The notes under the pieces: generated by a model
Told to the model about the DNA's origin: nothing
The model's database searches: none
What the model saw: the letters and a program-made list of their open reading frames with translations, nothing else
Shown: positions 25,038-34,420 of the stretch, piece by piece
Position numbering within the stretch: position 1 is the stretch's first letter
Layout: each line of letters begins with the position of its first letter
Assembly: GCF_042850985.1 (NCBI RefSeq)
Contig: NZ_AP031415.1
Span: forward strand, 1,860,001 to 1,924,000
Direction of reading: 5' to 3'
DNA: 64,000 bases
Source: Allocoprobacillus sp002160865
Lineage (GTDB): Bacteria; Bacillota_I; Bacilli_A; Erysipelotrichales; Coprobacillaceae
Translations under genes and position numbers: made by a program

Positions 25038-27647
25038 CTATTTTAAATCATACCAGTTGGATGCATAAGCTCCATCGACCTTTAAAGGCACTTCCATTTG
25101 AAAAGCATTTTCCATCGCTGTTTTAATCATTGTCATCATATCTTCTAATTCATCTTTATACACATCAAAGATCAATTCATCATGAACCTGTAAAATCATC
25201 TGAGATTTCATATGTTTTTCTTTCATTAAACGATCGACTTGAATCATCGCCAGTTTTAAAATATCAGCACCACTTCCTTGAATCGGTGAATTCATCGCAA
25301 AACGCTTCGCCTGTTCACGCACCATAAAGTTTTTATCATGAATTGTAGGAATATAACGTTTACGATTTAAAACTGTGGAAACATAACCATCACGTTTACA
25401 ATCTTCTACAACACGTTCCATATATTGTTTGATTTCTGGATATTCTTCAAAATAACGACGAATAAATTCTCTCGCTTCACTGAGTGTCACACCAATTTGC
25501 TTAGATAATCTAAATTCACCCATACCATAAATAATACCAAAATTCACAGCTTTTGCCTGACGACGCATTTGTGGTGTCACATCTTCATCTTTCACTTTAA
25601 ATACCAAAGCTGCCGTATGGGTATGAATATCTTTATTTTGATGGAAAGCTTCAATCAATGATTTAACCTTCGCCAGATGAGCTAAAATACGTAACTCAAT
25701 TTGTGAATAATCAAAGGAAACCAAATAATCATGACTAGCAACAAAAGCCTGTCGAATCAGTTTACCTTCTTCCTGACGTACAGGAATATTTTGTAAATTT
25801 GGATCAATAGAAGATAAACGACCCGTCTGTGTTAAAGCCTGATTAAAAATTGTATGTATTTTTCCATCCGCAAAAACCTGTTCCTGTAAACCTTTAACAT
25901 AAGTAGATGATAATTTTGTTAACATACGATATTGCTGAATCAAAGGAACAATGGGATGTAAATCTTCAATCTTTTCTAAAATATCCTGTGATGTGGAATA
26001 ACCACTCTTAGTTTTTTTACCATTTGGTAAACCCAGTTTACCAAATAAAATATCTCCTAACTGTTTAGGTGAAGCAATATTAAATTTTTCATCAGCCAAA
26101 GTATAAATATCTTCTTCAATCTCTTTAATTTGAGCATCAAAAGTCTGTTCCAGCTTCTTTAAAACATTGACATCAACCTTCGCTCCAACATATTCCATAT
26201 CCGCCAATATATAAGTAACAGGTAATTCTAAATTCTGATACAAATCATATTGATCTTCCTGTTTCAATTTTTCAATAGCCTGATCTTTCAACTCATAAAT
26301 GGCTTTAGCTTTAGAGATGGTATGTTTCGCAAGTAAATCCATCTCTGGAATATGTTTCTTCGTATTTTTACCAAAGACTTCTTCTTCATATTGTAAAGAT
26401 GTGTAACCATAATAATCTCCAATATATTTCATCTCATCTTTTAGACTTGGATTTAAAATATATGAAGCTAACTGTAAATCAAAATCCATACCTTGAATTT
26501 CAATTCCATTCCATTTTGCTGATAAAATCTGTGCTTTGATATTATAGCTATATTTATGATATTGAGGATTTTTTAAATAATCCAAGAATTGCTGATCTTT
26601 TAAAGCATCTTCATAACTTATAAAATAAGCCTGATGCGCATTATAAAGAGCATAACCTAAGACAATGGATTTATGATAATTTTGATCATAGATAGCACCT
26701 AATATACTGCTGTCTTCTTGAATCAATGGCATGGTATGAACCACTTCATATTGAAAATCTGTTTTTTGTTCTTTTCTTGATTCTACGGAAATCTTTTTTA
26801 AAAGTGAATTCATATCATAATGAGTATAAAAAGCTTTTAATTTTTCAAAATCATAACCATTATATCTGGCTTGATTTAAATCGAGTGTCATAGGAATATC
26901 ACGAAGAATTGTCGCAATCTTTTTTGATTGAAGACCTAAGTCAATATTTTCACGAATTTTTTCTCCCATCTTTCCTTTGATTTCATTCATATGTTCCTTT
27001 AAATTTTCAATTGTTCCATACTCATGAAGCAGTTTTAAAGCGGTCTTTTCACCAACCCCCTTAATACCAGGAATATTATCAGCACTATCACCCATTAAAC
27101 CAAGAAAATCACGAATCTGATCAGGCTTTAAACCATATTTTTCATCCAATGTGGCAGGAGTATACACATCTAATTGCGTCACTCCTTTAACCGTACGATA
27201 AACCGTTGTCTGATTGGAAACAAGCTGAAAAGCATCTTTATCCCCTGTAAAAATAGAAACTGTTAATCCCTGTTCTTCACCTAATTTGGATAATGTCCCA
27301 ATCAAATCATCACCCTCATATCCTTCCATTTCATAATAAGGAATCTGATAAGCTTCTAAAAACTCACGCACCATCGCAAATTGACATTTTAATTCATCCG
27401 GTGTTTCTTTTCGTGTGGCTTTATACTGATCTAATAAATCATTTCTAAAAGTCTTTTTTCCATAATCAAAAGCGACCACAACATAAGCACTTTCACGCTC
27501 TAATATCTTTTGTAACATATTGGCAAAACCAAACACAGCATTCGTTGGAATTCCATCTTTATTCACCATTAAATTTCCCATTGATGCTGTGGCATAATAG
27601 GCCTTAAACAACAATGAATTTCCATCAATCAAAACTAATTCTTCCAT
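25038..27647 (-). CDS. polA: DNA polymerase I, proofreading domain degenerate
   Basis: 869 residues. N-terminal 5'-3' exonuclease ('FDYGKKTFRNDLLDQYKATR', 'GDSADNIPGIKGVGEKTA'). The middle domain has the 3'-5' exonuclease fold but no DxE in its first motif ('ILGAIYDQNY'), and the second-motif Asp is missing ('YNIKAQILSAKWNG'). The C-terminal polymerase is intact ('DYSQIELRILAHL', 'RRQAKAVNFGIIYGMG', 'QVHDELIF'). It should gap-fill and remove primers without proofreading, as in Bacillus Pol I. It starts 2 bp after dnaE. Confidence 0.95.
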   Translation of the reverse strand: MEELVLIDGNSLLFKAYYATASMGNLMVNKDGIPTNAVFGFANMLQKILERESAYVVVAFDYGKKTFRNDLLDQYKATRKETPDELKCQFAMVREFLEAYQIPYYEMEGYEGDDLIGTLSKLGEEQGLTVSIFTGDKDAFQLVSNQTTVYRTVKGVTQLDVYTPATLDEKYGLKPDQIRDFLGLMGDSADNIPGIKGVGEKTALKLLHEYGTIENLKEHMNEIKGKMGEKIRENIDLGLQSKKIATILRDIPMTLDLNQARYNGYDFEKLKAFYTHYDMNSLLKKISVESRKEQKTDFQYEVVHTMPLIQEDSSILGAIYDQNYHKSIVLGYALYNAHQAYFISYEDALKDQQFLDYLKNPQYHKYSYNIKAQILSAKWNGIEIQGMDFDLQLASYILNPSLKDEMKYIGDYYGYTSLQYEEEVFGKNTKKHIPEMDLLAKHTISKAKAIYELKDQAIEKLKQEDQYDLYQNLELPVTYILADMEYVGAKVDVNVLKKLEQTFDAQIKEIEEDIYTLADEKFNIASPKQLGDILFGKLGLPNGKKTKSGYSTSQDILEKIEDLHPIVPLIQQYRMLTKLSSTYVKGLQEQVFADGKIHTIFNQALTQTGRLSSIDPNLQNIPVRQEEGKLIRQAFVASHDYLVSFDYSQIELRILAHLAKVKSLIEAFHQNKDIHTHTAALVFKVKDEDVTPQMRRQAKAVNFGIIYGMGEFRLSKQIGVTLSEAREFIRRYFEEYPEIKQYMERVVEDCKRDGYVSTVLNRKRYIPTIHDKNFMVREQAKRFAMNSPIQGSGADILKLAMIQVDRLMKEKHMKSQMILQVHDELIFDVYKDELEDMMTMIKTAMENAFQMEVPLKVDGAYASNWYDLK

Positions 27648-27649
27648 AT

Positions 27650-30600
27650 CTATTCAATCACCCTTGCCTTATCCACAATGAAAGACAATTTATCTTTCAT
27701 ATCCACTCTTCCTTGAATAAGACAAATATTTCCTTTCTTTAACATCATTCCTATGTCCTTATACCTTGAAGCAAAAACAACACCATCCAAACTTCCTGTT
27801 TCATCCATTGCTTCAATAAAACACATTTCCTGACCTTTACGATCTGTTATATTTTTCACACGTTGTAATTGTACTACAACATTGACTGTCCTATGCACAT
27901 ATTCATCTAAACTGGACACATTAACATAGGACACTTTGATTTTCTGTTTTTTTAACTCTAAAGGATGCATGGATAAATAAACACCTAATACAGCCTTTTC
28001 ACGATTTAATTTTTCTTCAAGCTGATCTTGATAAATCGTTAAAACAGGTTTTTCTTCAATCCCCAGATTTTCTTTTAAATGACCATAATCCCTAATCGCA
28101 TCGAGATTCTTTAAAATCGTCTGACGTGATAAACCAAATTCATCCAAAGCCCCTGCATCCACTAATGATTCTAACATCTTTTTAGAAAGATGTGAATTTT
28201 CCATACGCATCATAAAATCATAAATATCTTTAAACAAACCTTTTTGACGTTCTTCAATAATAGCCTTATAACCAGCATATCCCACATTTTTAATAGCCAA
28301 TAAAGAATAACGAATATGCCCTTCTTCCACCATAAAACGTGCCTGTGAATGATTCACAGAAGGTGGTAAGATACGAACATGATAAGCTTTACACTCTTGA
28401 ATACAATGCACCTTTGTATTTTCACTTGATAATTCATTCGATAAAATTGATGCAAAGAAATACAAAGGATAATTGGCTTTTAAATAAGCTAACTGATAAG
28501 CCACATAAGCATAGGCAACACTATGAGATTTGTTAAAACCATAATCTGCAAACTTCTCTATTAATCCAAATACTTCTTGAGCCTTTTCTTGAGAAAATCC
28601 ATTTTTCAGACAACCTGCTATAAATTCTTCTTTCATAGAATGCATCAATTCTGTTTCTTTTTTAGAAGTGGCCTTCCTTAGTATATCAGCTTTCGCAAGT
28701 GAAAAACCTGCCATTTTTTGGGCAACCTGCATCATCTGTTCCTGATACACCATAATCCCATAAGTTGATTTTAAAATAGGTTCTAATTCTTTTAAAGGAT
28801 ATACAACTTTTTCTTGATGTGAACGACGTTTTAAATAAGTCGGGATATTTTCCATTGGTCCTGGCCTAAACAAGGCAATAGCTGCCACAATATCATCAAA
28901 ACAATAGGGTTTCATCTGTCTTAGTAAATGACGCATACCATAAGATTCTAATTGAAAAACACCAAAAGTATCTGCTTTAGAAATCAAACGATAAGTTTTT
29001 TGATCATCTAAAGGCATCTCATTTAAAACAATTTTTATCTTTTGATTATGTTCAATATCCTTACAAATATAATCAAGCATTGTCAAGTTTTTCAATGCTA
29101 AAAAATCCATTTTCAAAAAACCAGCTGTTTCAATATAATCCTTAGAATATTGACACATTAATGTAGAAGTTGGACCAACAACCAAAGGGACAACTTCATG
29201 TAAAATACGCTTTGATAAAATAACCCCTGCCGCATGGGTAGAAATATTACGTGGTAAATGTTCAATAATGCTTGTTGCTCCTACAATTTTCTTTAAACGC
29301 TGATCTTGATTAATCAAAGATTGAAATTGAGCAGATGACTGATACATCTGTGTAATGGTCTTTTTGTTCTTTGGTGAAGTCGGTATCATCTTCGCAATCA
29401 GTTCTAAACGAGGCAAAGGAACACCCATGACCTTTCCCATTTCCTTCATCGCAACACGAGGACCATATGTATTGAATGTGACAATTTGTGCCGCATGATC
29501 CTTACCATATTTATCAATGACATAACGAATCACTTCATCACGACGATCATCTTGAAAATCTATATCAATATCAGGCATGGATACACGTTCTGGATTCAAG
29601 AAACGTTCAAACAATAAATCATAACGTAAAGGATCAATATTGGTAATTCCTAAAACATAAGCAACCAGACTTCCAGCTGCACTTCCTCTGCCCGGTCCTA
29701 CTTGTATTTTTTGAACCTTTGCCCAGCGTACATAATCCCAGACAATCAAAAAATAATCATCAAAACCCATTTCATGAATAATTTTCAATTCATAGAGTAA
29801 ACGTTTTTGATATGTCACAGGAATTTCTTGATTTTGAAAACGTTTCTTTAATCCTACATGGCATAAACTTCTTAAATAATCTACCGCTTTCCCCTGATGA
29901 GGAACAGGATAAGTTGGTAAATATTTCTCATTCAAAGGAATTGTCGCCTTACATGTCGTACAGACATGTCTTGTTTCTTCAATGATTTCTGGAGGGAACA
30001 ATCTTTCCATTTCCTTTTCATCTTTTAAATACTTTTCCTGTGTCAAAGGCTGATATTGTGCGTCCAGTGTAATTCCTTGAGCCGAAGCCTGTAATAAATC
30101 CACAGCTAAAGCATCCTGTTTTTTTAAATAACGCACTTCATTAGAACAAATCACTTTGACTTTGACATAACGTGCCAAAGACATCATTCTTTCATTGCCT
30201 TTTTCCTGCATTTTCAAATGATGATTTTGTAACATAATATAATAATGATCATGAAAAAGCTTTTGAAACAAACGCATATACTTAATCGCTTCATCTTCCA
30301 TTTCCTTAGCCACATGACGTTCTACAATTCCATCTTCTAATCCCGAAATCACATAGAGATGTTCATGATATAAAGCCAGTTGATCTAAAGCAATCGCACG
30401 ATCACTACTTAAATTCACTTCGCAACAAATATGCACGAGATCAAAATAGCCTTGATCATCAATAGCTAAAAGAATAAAAGGATAAATCTGACCATCTATA
30501 AGAACACTGGCTTCCATTCCTAAAATAGGTTTAATCCCATTTTGAAGACAGGCTTCACTAAACTCCATCGCACCAAACATATTATTTTTATCTGTTAGAG

Positions 30601-30706
30601 CTAAGGCATCTAAATGTTTTTCTTTTGCAGCTAAAACTAGATCTTTAATTAATATTGTACTTTGTTGAAAACTGTAACCACTATAAACCTGCAAATGTCC
30701 AAACAT
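27650..30706 (-). CDS. dnaE: DNA polymerase III alpha subunit, DnaE type
   Basis: 1018 residues. The N-terminal PHP domain is recognisable but has lost metal ligands: the HxHSxYS motif reads 'HLQVYSGYS' and TDH reads 'LTDKNN'. The polymerase core includes 'QVGPGRGSAAGSLVAYVLGI' and the catalytic Asp motif 'PDIDIDFQDDRRDEV'; a helix-hairpin-helix and OB fold follow. In Firmicutes DnaE extends primers before PolC takes over, so absence of a proofreading-type PHP site fits. GAGGAGG 7 nt before ATG. Heads the dnaE-polA-mutM run. Confidence 0.95.
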   Translation of the reverse strand: MFGHLQVYSGYSFQQSTILIKDLVLAAKEKHLDALALTDKNNMFGAMEFSEACLQNGIKPILGMEASVLIDGQIYPFILLAIDDQGYFDLVHICCEVNLSSDRAIALDQLALYHEHLYVISGLEDGIVERHVAKEMEDEAIKYMRLFQKLFHDHYYIMLQNHHLKMQEKGNERMMSLARYVKVKVICSNEVRYLKKQDALAVDLLQASAQGITLDAQYQPLTQEKYLKDEKEMERLFPPEIIEETRHVCTTCKATIPLNEKYLPTYPVPHQGKAVDYLRSLCHVGLKKRFQNQEIPVTYQKRLLYELKIIHEMGFDDYFLIVWDYVRWAKVQKIQVGPGRGSAAGSLVAYVLGITNIDPLRYDLLFERFLNPERVSMPDIDIDFQDDRRDEVIRYVIDKYGKDHAAQIVTFNTYGPRVAMKEMGKVMGVPLPRLELIAKMIPTSPKNKKTITQMYQSSAQFQSLINQDQRLKKIVGATSIIEHLPRNISTHAAGVILSKRILHEVVPLVVGPTSTLMCQYSKDYIETAGFLKMDFLALKNLTMLDYICKDIEHNQKIKIVLNEMPLDDQKTYRLISKADTFGVFQLESYGMRHLLRQMKPYCFDDIVAAIALFRPGPMENIPTYLKRRSHQEKVVYPLKELEPILKSTYGIMVYQEQMMQVAQKMAGFSLAKADILRKATSKKETELMHSMKEEFIAGCLKNGFSQEKAQEVFGLIEKFADYGFNKSHSVAYAYVAYQLAYLKANYPLYFFASILSNELSSENTKVHCIQECKAYHVRILPPSVNHSQARFMVEEGHIRYSLLAIKNVGYAGYKAIIEERQKGLFKDIYDFMMRMENSHLSKKMLESLVDAGALDEFGLSRQTILKNLDAIRDYGHLKENLGIEEKPVLTIYQDQLEEKLNREKAVLGVYLSMHPLELKKQKIKVSYVNVSSLDEYVHRTVNVVVQLQRVKNITDRKGQEMCFIEAMDETGSLDGVVFASRYKDIGMMLKKGNICLIQGRVDMKDKLSFIVDKARVIE

Positions 30707-30749
30707 ACAATCGCCTCCTCTTTATGCTACATTATAACAAAAAAAATCA

Positions 30750-31058
30750 TTATAAGATACAATGAAACGAGAAAAGAATCAACATAATCGCAATATACAA
30801 ACAAAAGACAACATAAATCAAATCTAAAAAATAAAAACTTTCTATACTTAAAATCCATAAACGATAAAAATATAACACAATCAAATAAAAATGATATTGC
30901 AGTTGAATCACCTTAAACCATCTTTGATTCATAATAATAATGATACTCACTAAAACTGCCAACAAATGAAAAGGTATGATCCATTGAAAACAGACAAGTT
31001 GCAATATCAAAAACACACCACATAACAACTGCATTTTTTTCATTCTACGTATCATCAT
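30750..31058 (-). CDS. Small hydrophobic membrane protein, unknown
   Basis: About 102 residues, with the start placed at an ATG that has AGGTGA 5 nt upstream. After a basic start (IRRMKKMQ), it has three or four hydrophobic stretches rich in aromatic residues ('LVCFQWIIPFHLLAVLVSII', then 'FYLIVLYFYRLWIL'). Nothing identifies a family. It sits between the TSCPD gene and dnaE on the same strand. Confidence 0.5.
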   Translation of the reverse strand: MMIRRMKKMQLLCGVFLILQLVCFQWIIPFHLLAVLVSIIIIMNQRWFKVIQLQYHFYLIVLYFYRLWILSIESFYFLDLIYVVFCLYIAIMLILFSFHCIL

Positions 31059-31102
31059 AGACATCACCTAATTTATCATATGATAAAATTGTCTAGAAAA
31101 GA

Positions 31103-31131
31103 CAAAAAAAGTAGAACTTTTCTGTTCTACT
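31103..31131 (-). terminator. Terminator after the TSCPD gene
   Basis: AGTAGAAC / GTTCTACT with a 6-nt loop and seven Ts on the minus strand, overlapping the stop. Confidence 0.8.
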
Positions 31132-31369
31132 GTGCTTGTTTTAATGCTTGGGCTAATTGATCTGGACAAGATGTTGGTTTCGCACCACAGCGAATCCCTT
31201 CCAATCTGGCAATGGCTTCTTCCTTACTCATTCCTTCTACAAGTCTAGCAACACCCTGTGTATTTCCAGAACATCCCCCAATAAATTTCACACCTGTGAC
31301 CTTTCCATCCACAACATCAAAATCAATACGACTTGAACAAGTTCCTTTTGTCTTATAACTTTGCATCAT
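31127..31369 (-). CDS. TSCPD-domain protein (TIGR03905-like)
   Basis: 80 residues with the small TSCPD domain also found at the C-terminus of some ribonucleotide reductases. Cys residues sit in 'KGTCSSRIDF', 'FIGGCSGNTQGVA', 'IRCGAKPTSCPDQLAQAL', giving the pattern that names the domain. Role unknown; a metal or Fe-S site is a reasonable guess from the Cys spacing. It follows apbE by 8 bp, so the two are probably cotranscribed. Two adjacent ATGs follow AGGAGG; either could be used. Confidence 0.85.
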   Translation of the reverse strand: MMQSYKTKGTCSSRIDFDVVDGKVTGVKFIGGCSGNTQGVARLVEGMSKEEAIARLEGIRCGAKPTSCPDQLAQALKQAQ

Positions 31370-31377
31370 ATTTCCTC

Positions 31378-32508
31378 CTAATTTAATCTAGATTTTTCAA
31401 TAATATAAACATTATCATTATCCTTAAGACCATCTGACATTTTGATTTTTCCATCTTCCAATAACCAGATAGCCTCAACACCATCTAATGAATTCACTAA
31501 CTTCAATCCTTCTTCATATTCCATTAAAAAAACTGCCGAACTCAAGAAATCAGCCAAACCACTATCTTCTGTAATAATGCTGACACTTCTAAAATGAACA
31601 GCTGGATATAATGTTTCTGGATCAATCAAATGATGGTATCTCACACCATTGACATCTTGATAAAAACGTTGATAATCCCCACTTGTCACAATGGACTCAC
31701 CCTGTACAACCAATACAGCTTCATTTTCACTATCTGGATCATCTGCACTGGCTGCATAATTTCCATCTTGAGGTGATTCAATACCGACACAGAATTTATC
31801 TGCACAATCATCCAAATAAAATTCTCCCTCTTTTTGAATCTTTCTTTGCCCATGACTGGCTACATTGCCACCACCACTTAACAAGAAATTATCAACACCC
31901 ATTTCAATCAATCCATCTTTAATCAGTTCAATCGCATAACCCTTAGCAGTTGCTCCCACATCAATAGATACCAGAGCATCATTGATATAGACTGTTTTCT
32001 TCTTTTCATCAATTTCAATACTATCAATACTTGTATGCTGATTGGCTTTTTCTAATTCCACATCACTTGGCACCGTACCAACACCATCATGACTTTCTGC
32101 TTCTTCACGATAATCATGCCAGATATTAATGACACTTCCAAAAGCAATATTCACCTTAGAAGAAATCTTTCGATTTCTTTCAATACTTAAATTTAATAAA
32201 TCAATCAAAGGTTGATCCACTTCAATAGCTTTTTTTCCTGCATTATCATTAATTGTCTTTAAATTATTCATACCATTATATGTATTATATTTATCAAACA
32301 ACTGATCATAATAATTCAACTGTTCTTCAATATAATCACATTGTTCATTAAACTCATCTTCACTACTGACATAAGACATATATGTTGTAATGGTATCAAA
32401 AGGTCCTGTAATATAATGACTCATTAATTCATATTTTTTTGAACACCCTGTCATGATCATCATCATTGACAAAGATAATAAACTTAAGACTAATTTCTTC
32501 AATTTCAT
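31378..32508 (-). CDS. apbE: FAD:protein FMN transferase (ApbE), lipoprotein
   Basis: 376 residues. A lipobox 'MMMIMTGCSKK' places it outside the membrane. The ApbE core shows 'ITGPFDTITTYMSYV', 'VDVGATAKGYAIELI' (substrate/metal region), 'NFLLSGGGNVASHG' and 'VTSGDYQRFYQDVNG', ending with 'LIDPETLYPA' in place of the family's H-x-I-D-P. ApbE links FMN covalently to Thr/Ser of extracytoplasmic flavoproteins. The likely client is the upstream lipoprotein at 32576-33511, two FMN-binding-like repeats. A terminator (32537-32568) lies between them, so apbE may use its own promoter or read-through. Confidence 0.93.
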   Translation of the reverse strand: MKLKKLVLSLLSLSMMMIMTGCSKKYELMSHYITGPFDTITTYMSYVSSEDEFNEQCDYIEEQLNYYDQLFDKYNTYNGMNNLKTINDNAGKKAIEVDQPLIDLLNLSIERNRKISSKVNIAFGSVINIWHDYREEAESHDGVGTVPSDVELEKANQHTSIDSIEIDEKKKTVYINDALVSIDVGATAKGYAIELIKDGLIEMGVDNFLLSGGGNVASHGQRKIQKEGEFYLDDCADKFCVGIESPQDGNYAASADDPDSENEAVLVVQGESIVTSGDYQRFYQDVNGVRYHHLIDPETLYPAVHFRSVSIITEDSGLADFLSSAVFLMEYEEGLKLVNSLDGVEAIWLLEDGKIKMSDGLKDNDNVYIIEKSRLN

Positions 32509-32536
32509 CACCGTTTTTCATTATAACAATAAACAT

Positions 32537-32568
32537 CAAAAAAAACCATGAATTTTTTCATGGTTTTC
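32537..32568 (-). terminator. Terminator after the FMN-binding-like lipoprotein
   Basis: AAAACCATGAA / TTCATGGTTTT with a short loop and eight Ts on the minus strand. Confidence 0.8.
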
Positions 32569-32575
32569 ATCATTT

Positions 32576-33511
32576 TTATTGAGCATTAGTGAATGCTTCA
32601 GCTACAGCTTCTAAGAATGCTCCAATATCCATTGTACATCCAGCAGCTAAATCAGAACCAGTTTTTGGAACTGTTGTATGTTCTTCATCACGTTTTTCTG
32701 TTTCAGTTTTAGCAATTTCATCAGCTGTTTTACCTTTGCAGTATTCTTCAAATGTAGCTGCTTGTTCATACCATTCTTTACCGATTGGAGAAACACCTTT
32801 CATTCCATATTCTTCTTTTCTTTCTGATTTTGTATCAGTAATTTTTTCATTGATTTGAGCTACATCAATTTTTGAATAAACAACTTTACCATCAGCATCA
32901 GTAGCAACTAAAGCGATAGTTGTATCTAATTGTTTAGCTTCACCATCGTTAGCCATAACTTCACCAACACCAATTTTATCAGCATTAGCATCTTGAGCAT
33001 TTGCGATTGCTTTAGCAACTGCTTCTTTAAATTCACCGATGTCCATTGTACATCCAGCAGCTAAATCAGAACCAGATTTTGGAACTGTTGTATGTTCTTC
33101 ATCACGTTTTTCTGTTTCGATTCCAGCAATTTCATCAGCTGTTTTACCTTTACAGAATTGTTCAAAGAACTGTGCTTGTTCATACCATTCTTTACCGATT
33201 GGAGAAACACCTTTCATTCCATATTCTTCTTTTAATTCTTTTTTAGTTTTTGTTTTTTCAGCATCCCCACCTGGAGTAGATTGAGCTACGTCAATATCAA
33301 TATATTGAACTTTTCCATCAGCATCTAATCCAACAGCAGCAATAGTTGAGTTCACTTGACCGTCAGAATAAGAACTTACAACTCCTAAACCAGCTTTTGC
33401 ATATTTAGCACCTTCAGCAGCTGCTCCAGTATCTTCACCTTTCTTACCACATCCTACTAAAACAGTAGCTACTAAAGCAGATGCAGCTAAAACTTTTAAT
33501 AATTTGTTCAT
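32576..33511 (-). CDS. Lipoprotein with two FMN-binding-like repeats
   Basis: 311 residues. Signal peptide with lipobox 'LVATVLVGCGKK'. The mature part is two repeats of about 135 residues, each containing 'EEYGMKGVSPIGKEWYEQA', 'CKGKTADEIA', 'RDEEHTTVPK' and a final 'GSDLAAGCTMDIG'. The repeat end aligns with the FMN_bind motif (S-G-A-T-x-T-S ... EAV) as A-G-C-T-M-D-I, keeping the Thr that ApbE flavinylates. This recalls PplA, the two-domain FMN lipoprotein of Listeria extracellular electron transfer, next to its ApbE-like enzyme. AAGGAG supports the start. Flavinylation is inference. Confidence 0.75.
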   Translation of the reverse strand: MNKLLKVLAASALVATVLVGCGKKGEDTGAAAEGAKYAKAGLGVVSSYSDGQVNSTIAAVGLDADGKVQYIDIDVAQSTPGGDAEKTKTKKELKEEYGMKGVSPIGKEWYEQAQFFEQFCKGKTADEIAGIETEKRDEEHTTVPKSGSDLAAGCTMDIGEFKEAVAKAIANAQDANADKIGVGEVMANDGEAKQLDTTIALVATDADGKVVYSKIDVAQINEKITDTKSERKEEYGMKGVSPIGKEWYEQAATFEEYCKGKTADEIAKTETEKRDEEHTTVPKTGSDLAAGCTMDIGAFLEAVAEAFTNAQ

Positions 33512-33551
33512 AAAAAAATTCTCCTTCCCATTCCTTTTTTGAACTACATAT

Positions 33552-33580
33552 ATTATAGCTTGAAAGCGTTTATATATCAA
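33552..33580 (-). promoter_or_regulatory. Promoter with embedded cre-like site, FMN-lipoprotein gene
   Basis: TTGATA (33575-33580), 17-bp spacer, TATAAT (33552-33557) on the minus strand. The spacer holds TGAAAGCGTTTATA (33561-33574), matching the CcpA consensus TGWAANCGNTNWCA at all but one fixed position. A site between -35 and -10 would mean catabolite repression. Confidence 0.7.
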
Positions 33581-33679
33581 GGTTTTTTCTTTGCTTTTAC
33601 ACTCATTTTTAGGTTCAAAACAAATGAAAAATACAAATTATTTTGAATTTATCAATGCTTTTGTGAAAAAATTCATAAG

Positions 33680-33714
33680 AAAAAAAAGAATAAATTCTTT
33701 TTAAAATTTATTCT
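33680..33714 (-). terminator. Terminator of thyA-folA-plsC
   Basis: AGAATAAATT / AATTTATTCT followed by eight Ts on the minus strand; it overlaps the end of plsC. Confidence 0.75.
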
Positions 33715-34420
33715 CATTTTCGTTGATACACTTTTCTATTCTTGATTGTACCATACTTGCAACTTCTGTACTGCTCATATCTTTATATTCATCATAATAA
33801 ATAGGTGTTAAATAATGAATCTGAGCATCTACTTTTTCAATGGAATTATTGTCAAACACTTTATAACAATCAATCAATGCAACAGGAACGATTGGTTTTT
33901 TTGCATTCATGACTGATTTAAAGGTTCCACCTTTAAACTCCAACATTTTATTTTGTTGACGACATCTTGTCCCTTCTGGAAAAATGACATAACTTGTTCC
34001 AGCTGCCATATCTTTTGAAGCTTGTCTAATCACTTTGACTGAAGCACGAATATTTTCACGATCAATCGCTAATGCATCAACCATATGTAATACATTTTTT
34101 AAAACAAAGACATGCATTAATTCTTTTTTTACAATAAATTTAAAAGGTTGATCATGTGTTCCAAACAAAATAAGTGCATCAAACAACCCTTGATGATTAG
34201 GAGCCATTAAATATCCCTGTTCTTCTGGTAAATTTTCTTTACCAAAGCAATGAATATTGACTCTTGATTTTTCATTGACTTTTCTAATTAATTTTTGTGT
34301 AAAATCAAATCTTGTTTCAAAACTAACATCTTCTTTATGTTTATTATAACGATGAATCGTTAATAACCATCCCGGTATTCTATACAATAATCTTATAACT
34401 AAAAATATAATTCTTTTCAT
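33701..34420 (-). CDS. plsC: 1-acyl-sn-glycerol-3-phosphate acyltransferase
   Basis: 239 residues with the PlsC acyltransferase motifs: I 'APNHQGLFDALILFG' (catalytic NHxxxxD), III 'VIFPEGTRCRQ' (glycerol-phosphate binding) and IV 'KKPIVPVALID'. A hydrophobic N-terminal segment ('IIFLVIRLLYRIPGWLL') would tether it to the membrane, where it makes phosphatidic acid. It shares one base with the folA stop (TAATG), so it is the last gene of thyA-folA-plsC. Confidence 0.92.
   Translation of the reverse strand: MKRIIFLVIRLLYRIPGWLLTIHRYNKHKEDVSFETRFDFTQKLIRKVNEKSRVNIHCFGKENLPEEQGYLMAPNHQGLFDALILFGTHDQPFKFIVKKELMHVFVLKNVLHMVDALAIDRENIRASVKVIRQASKDMAAGTSYVIFPEGTRCRQQNKMLEFKGGTFKSVMNAKKPIVPVALIDCYKVFDNNSIEKVDAQIHYLTPIYYDEYKDMSSTEVASMVQSRIEKCINENENKF

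Noticed and set aside
32589..33284. Plus-strand ORFs opposite the FMN-lipoprotein gene that resemble each other
   Set aside because: Their mutual similarity only mirrors the two repeats of the real minus-strand gene; no ribosome sites.
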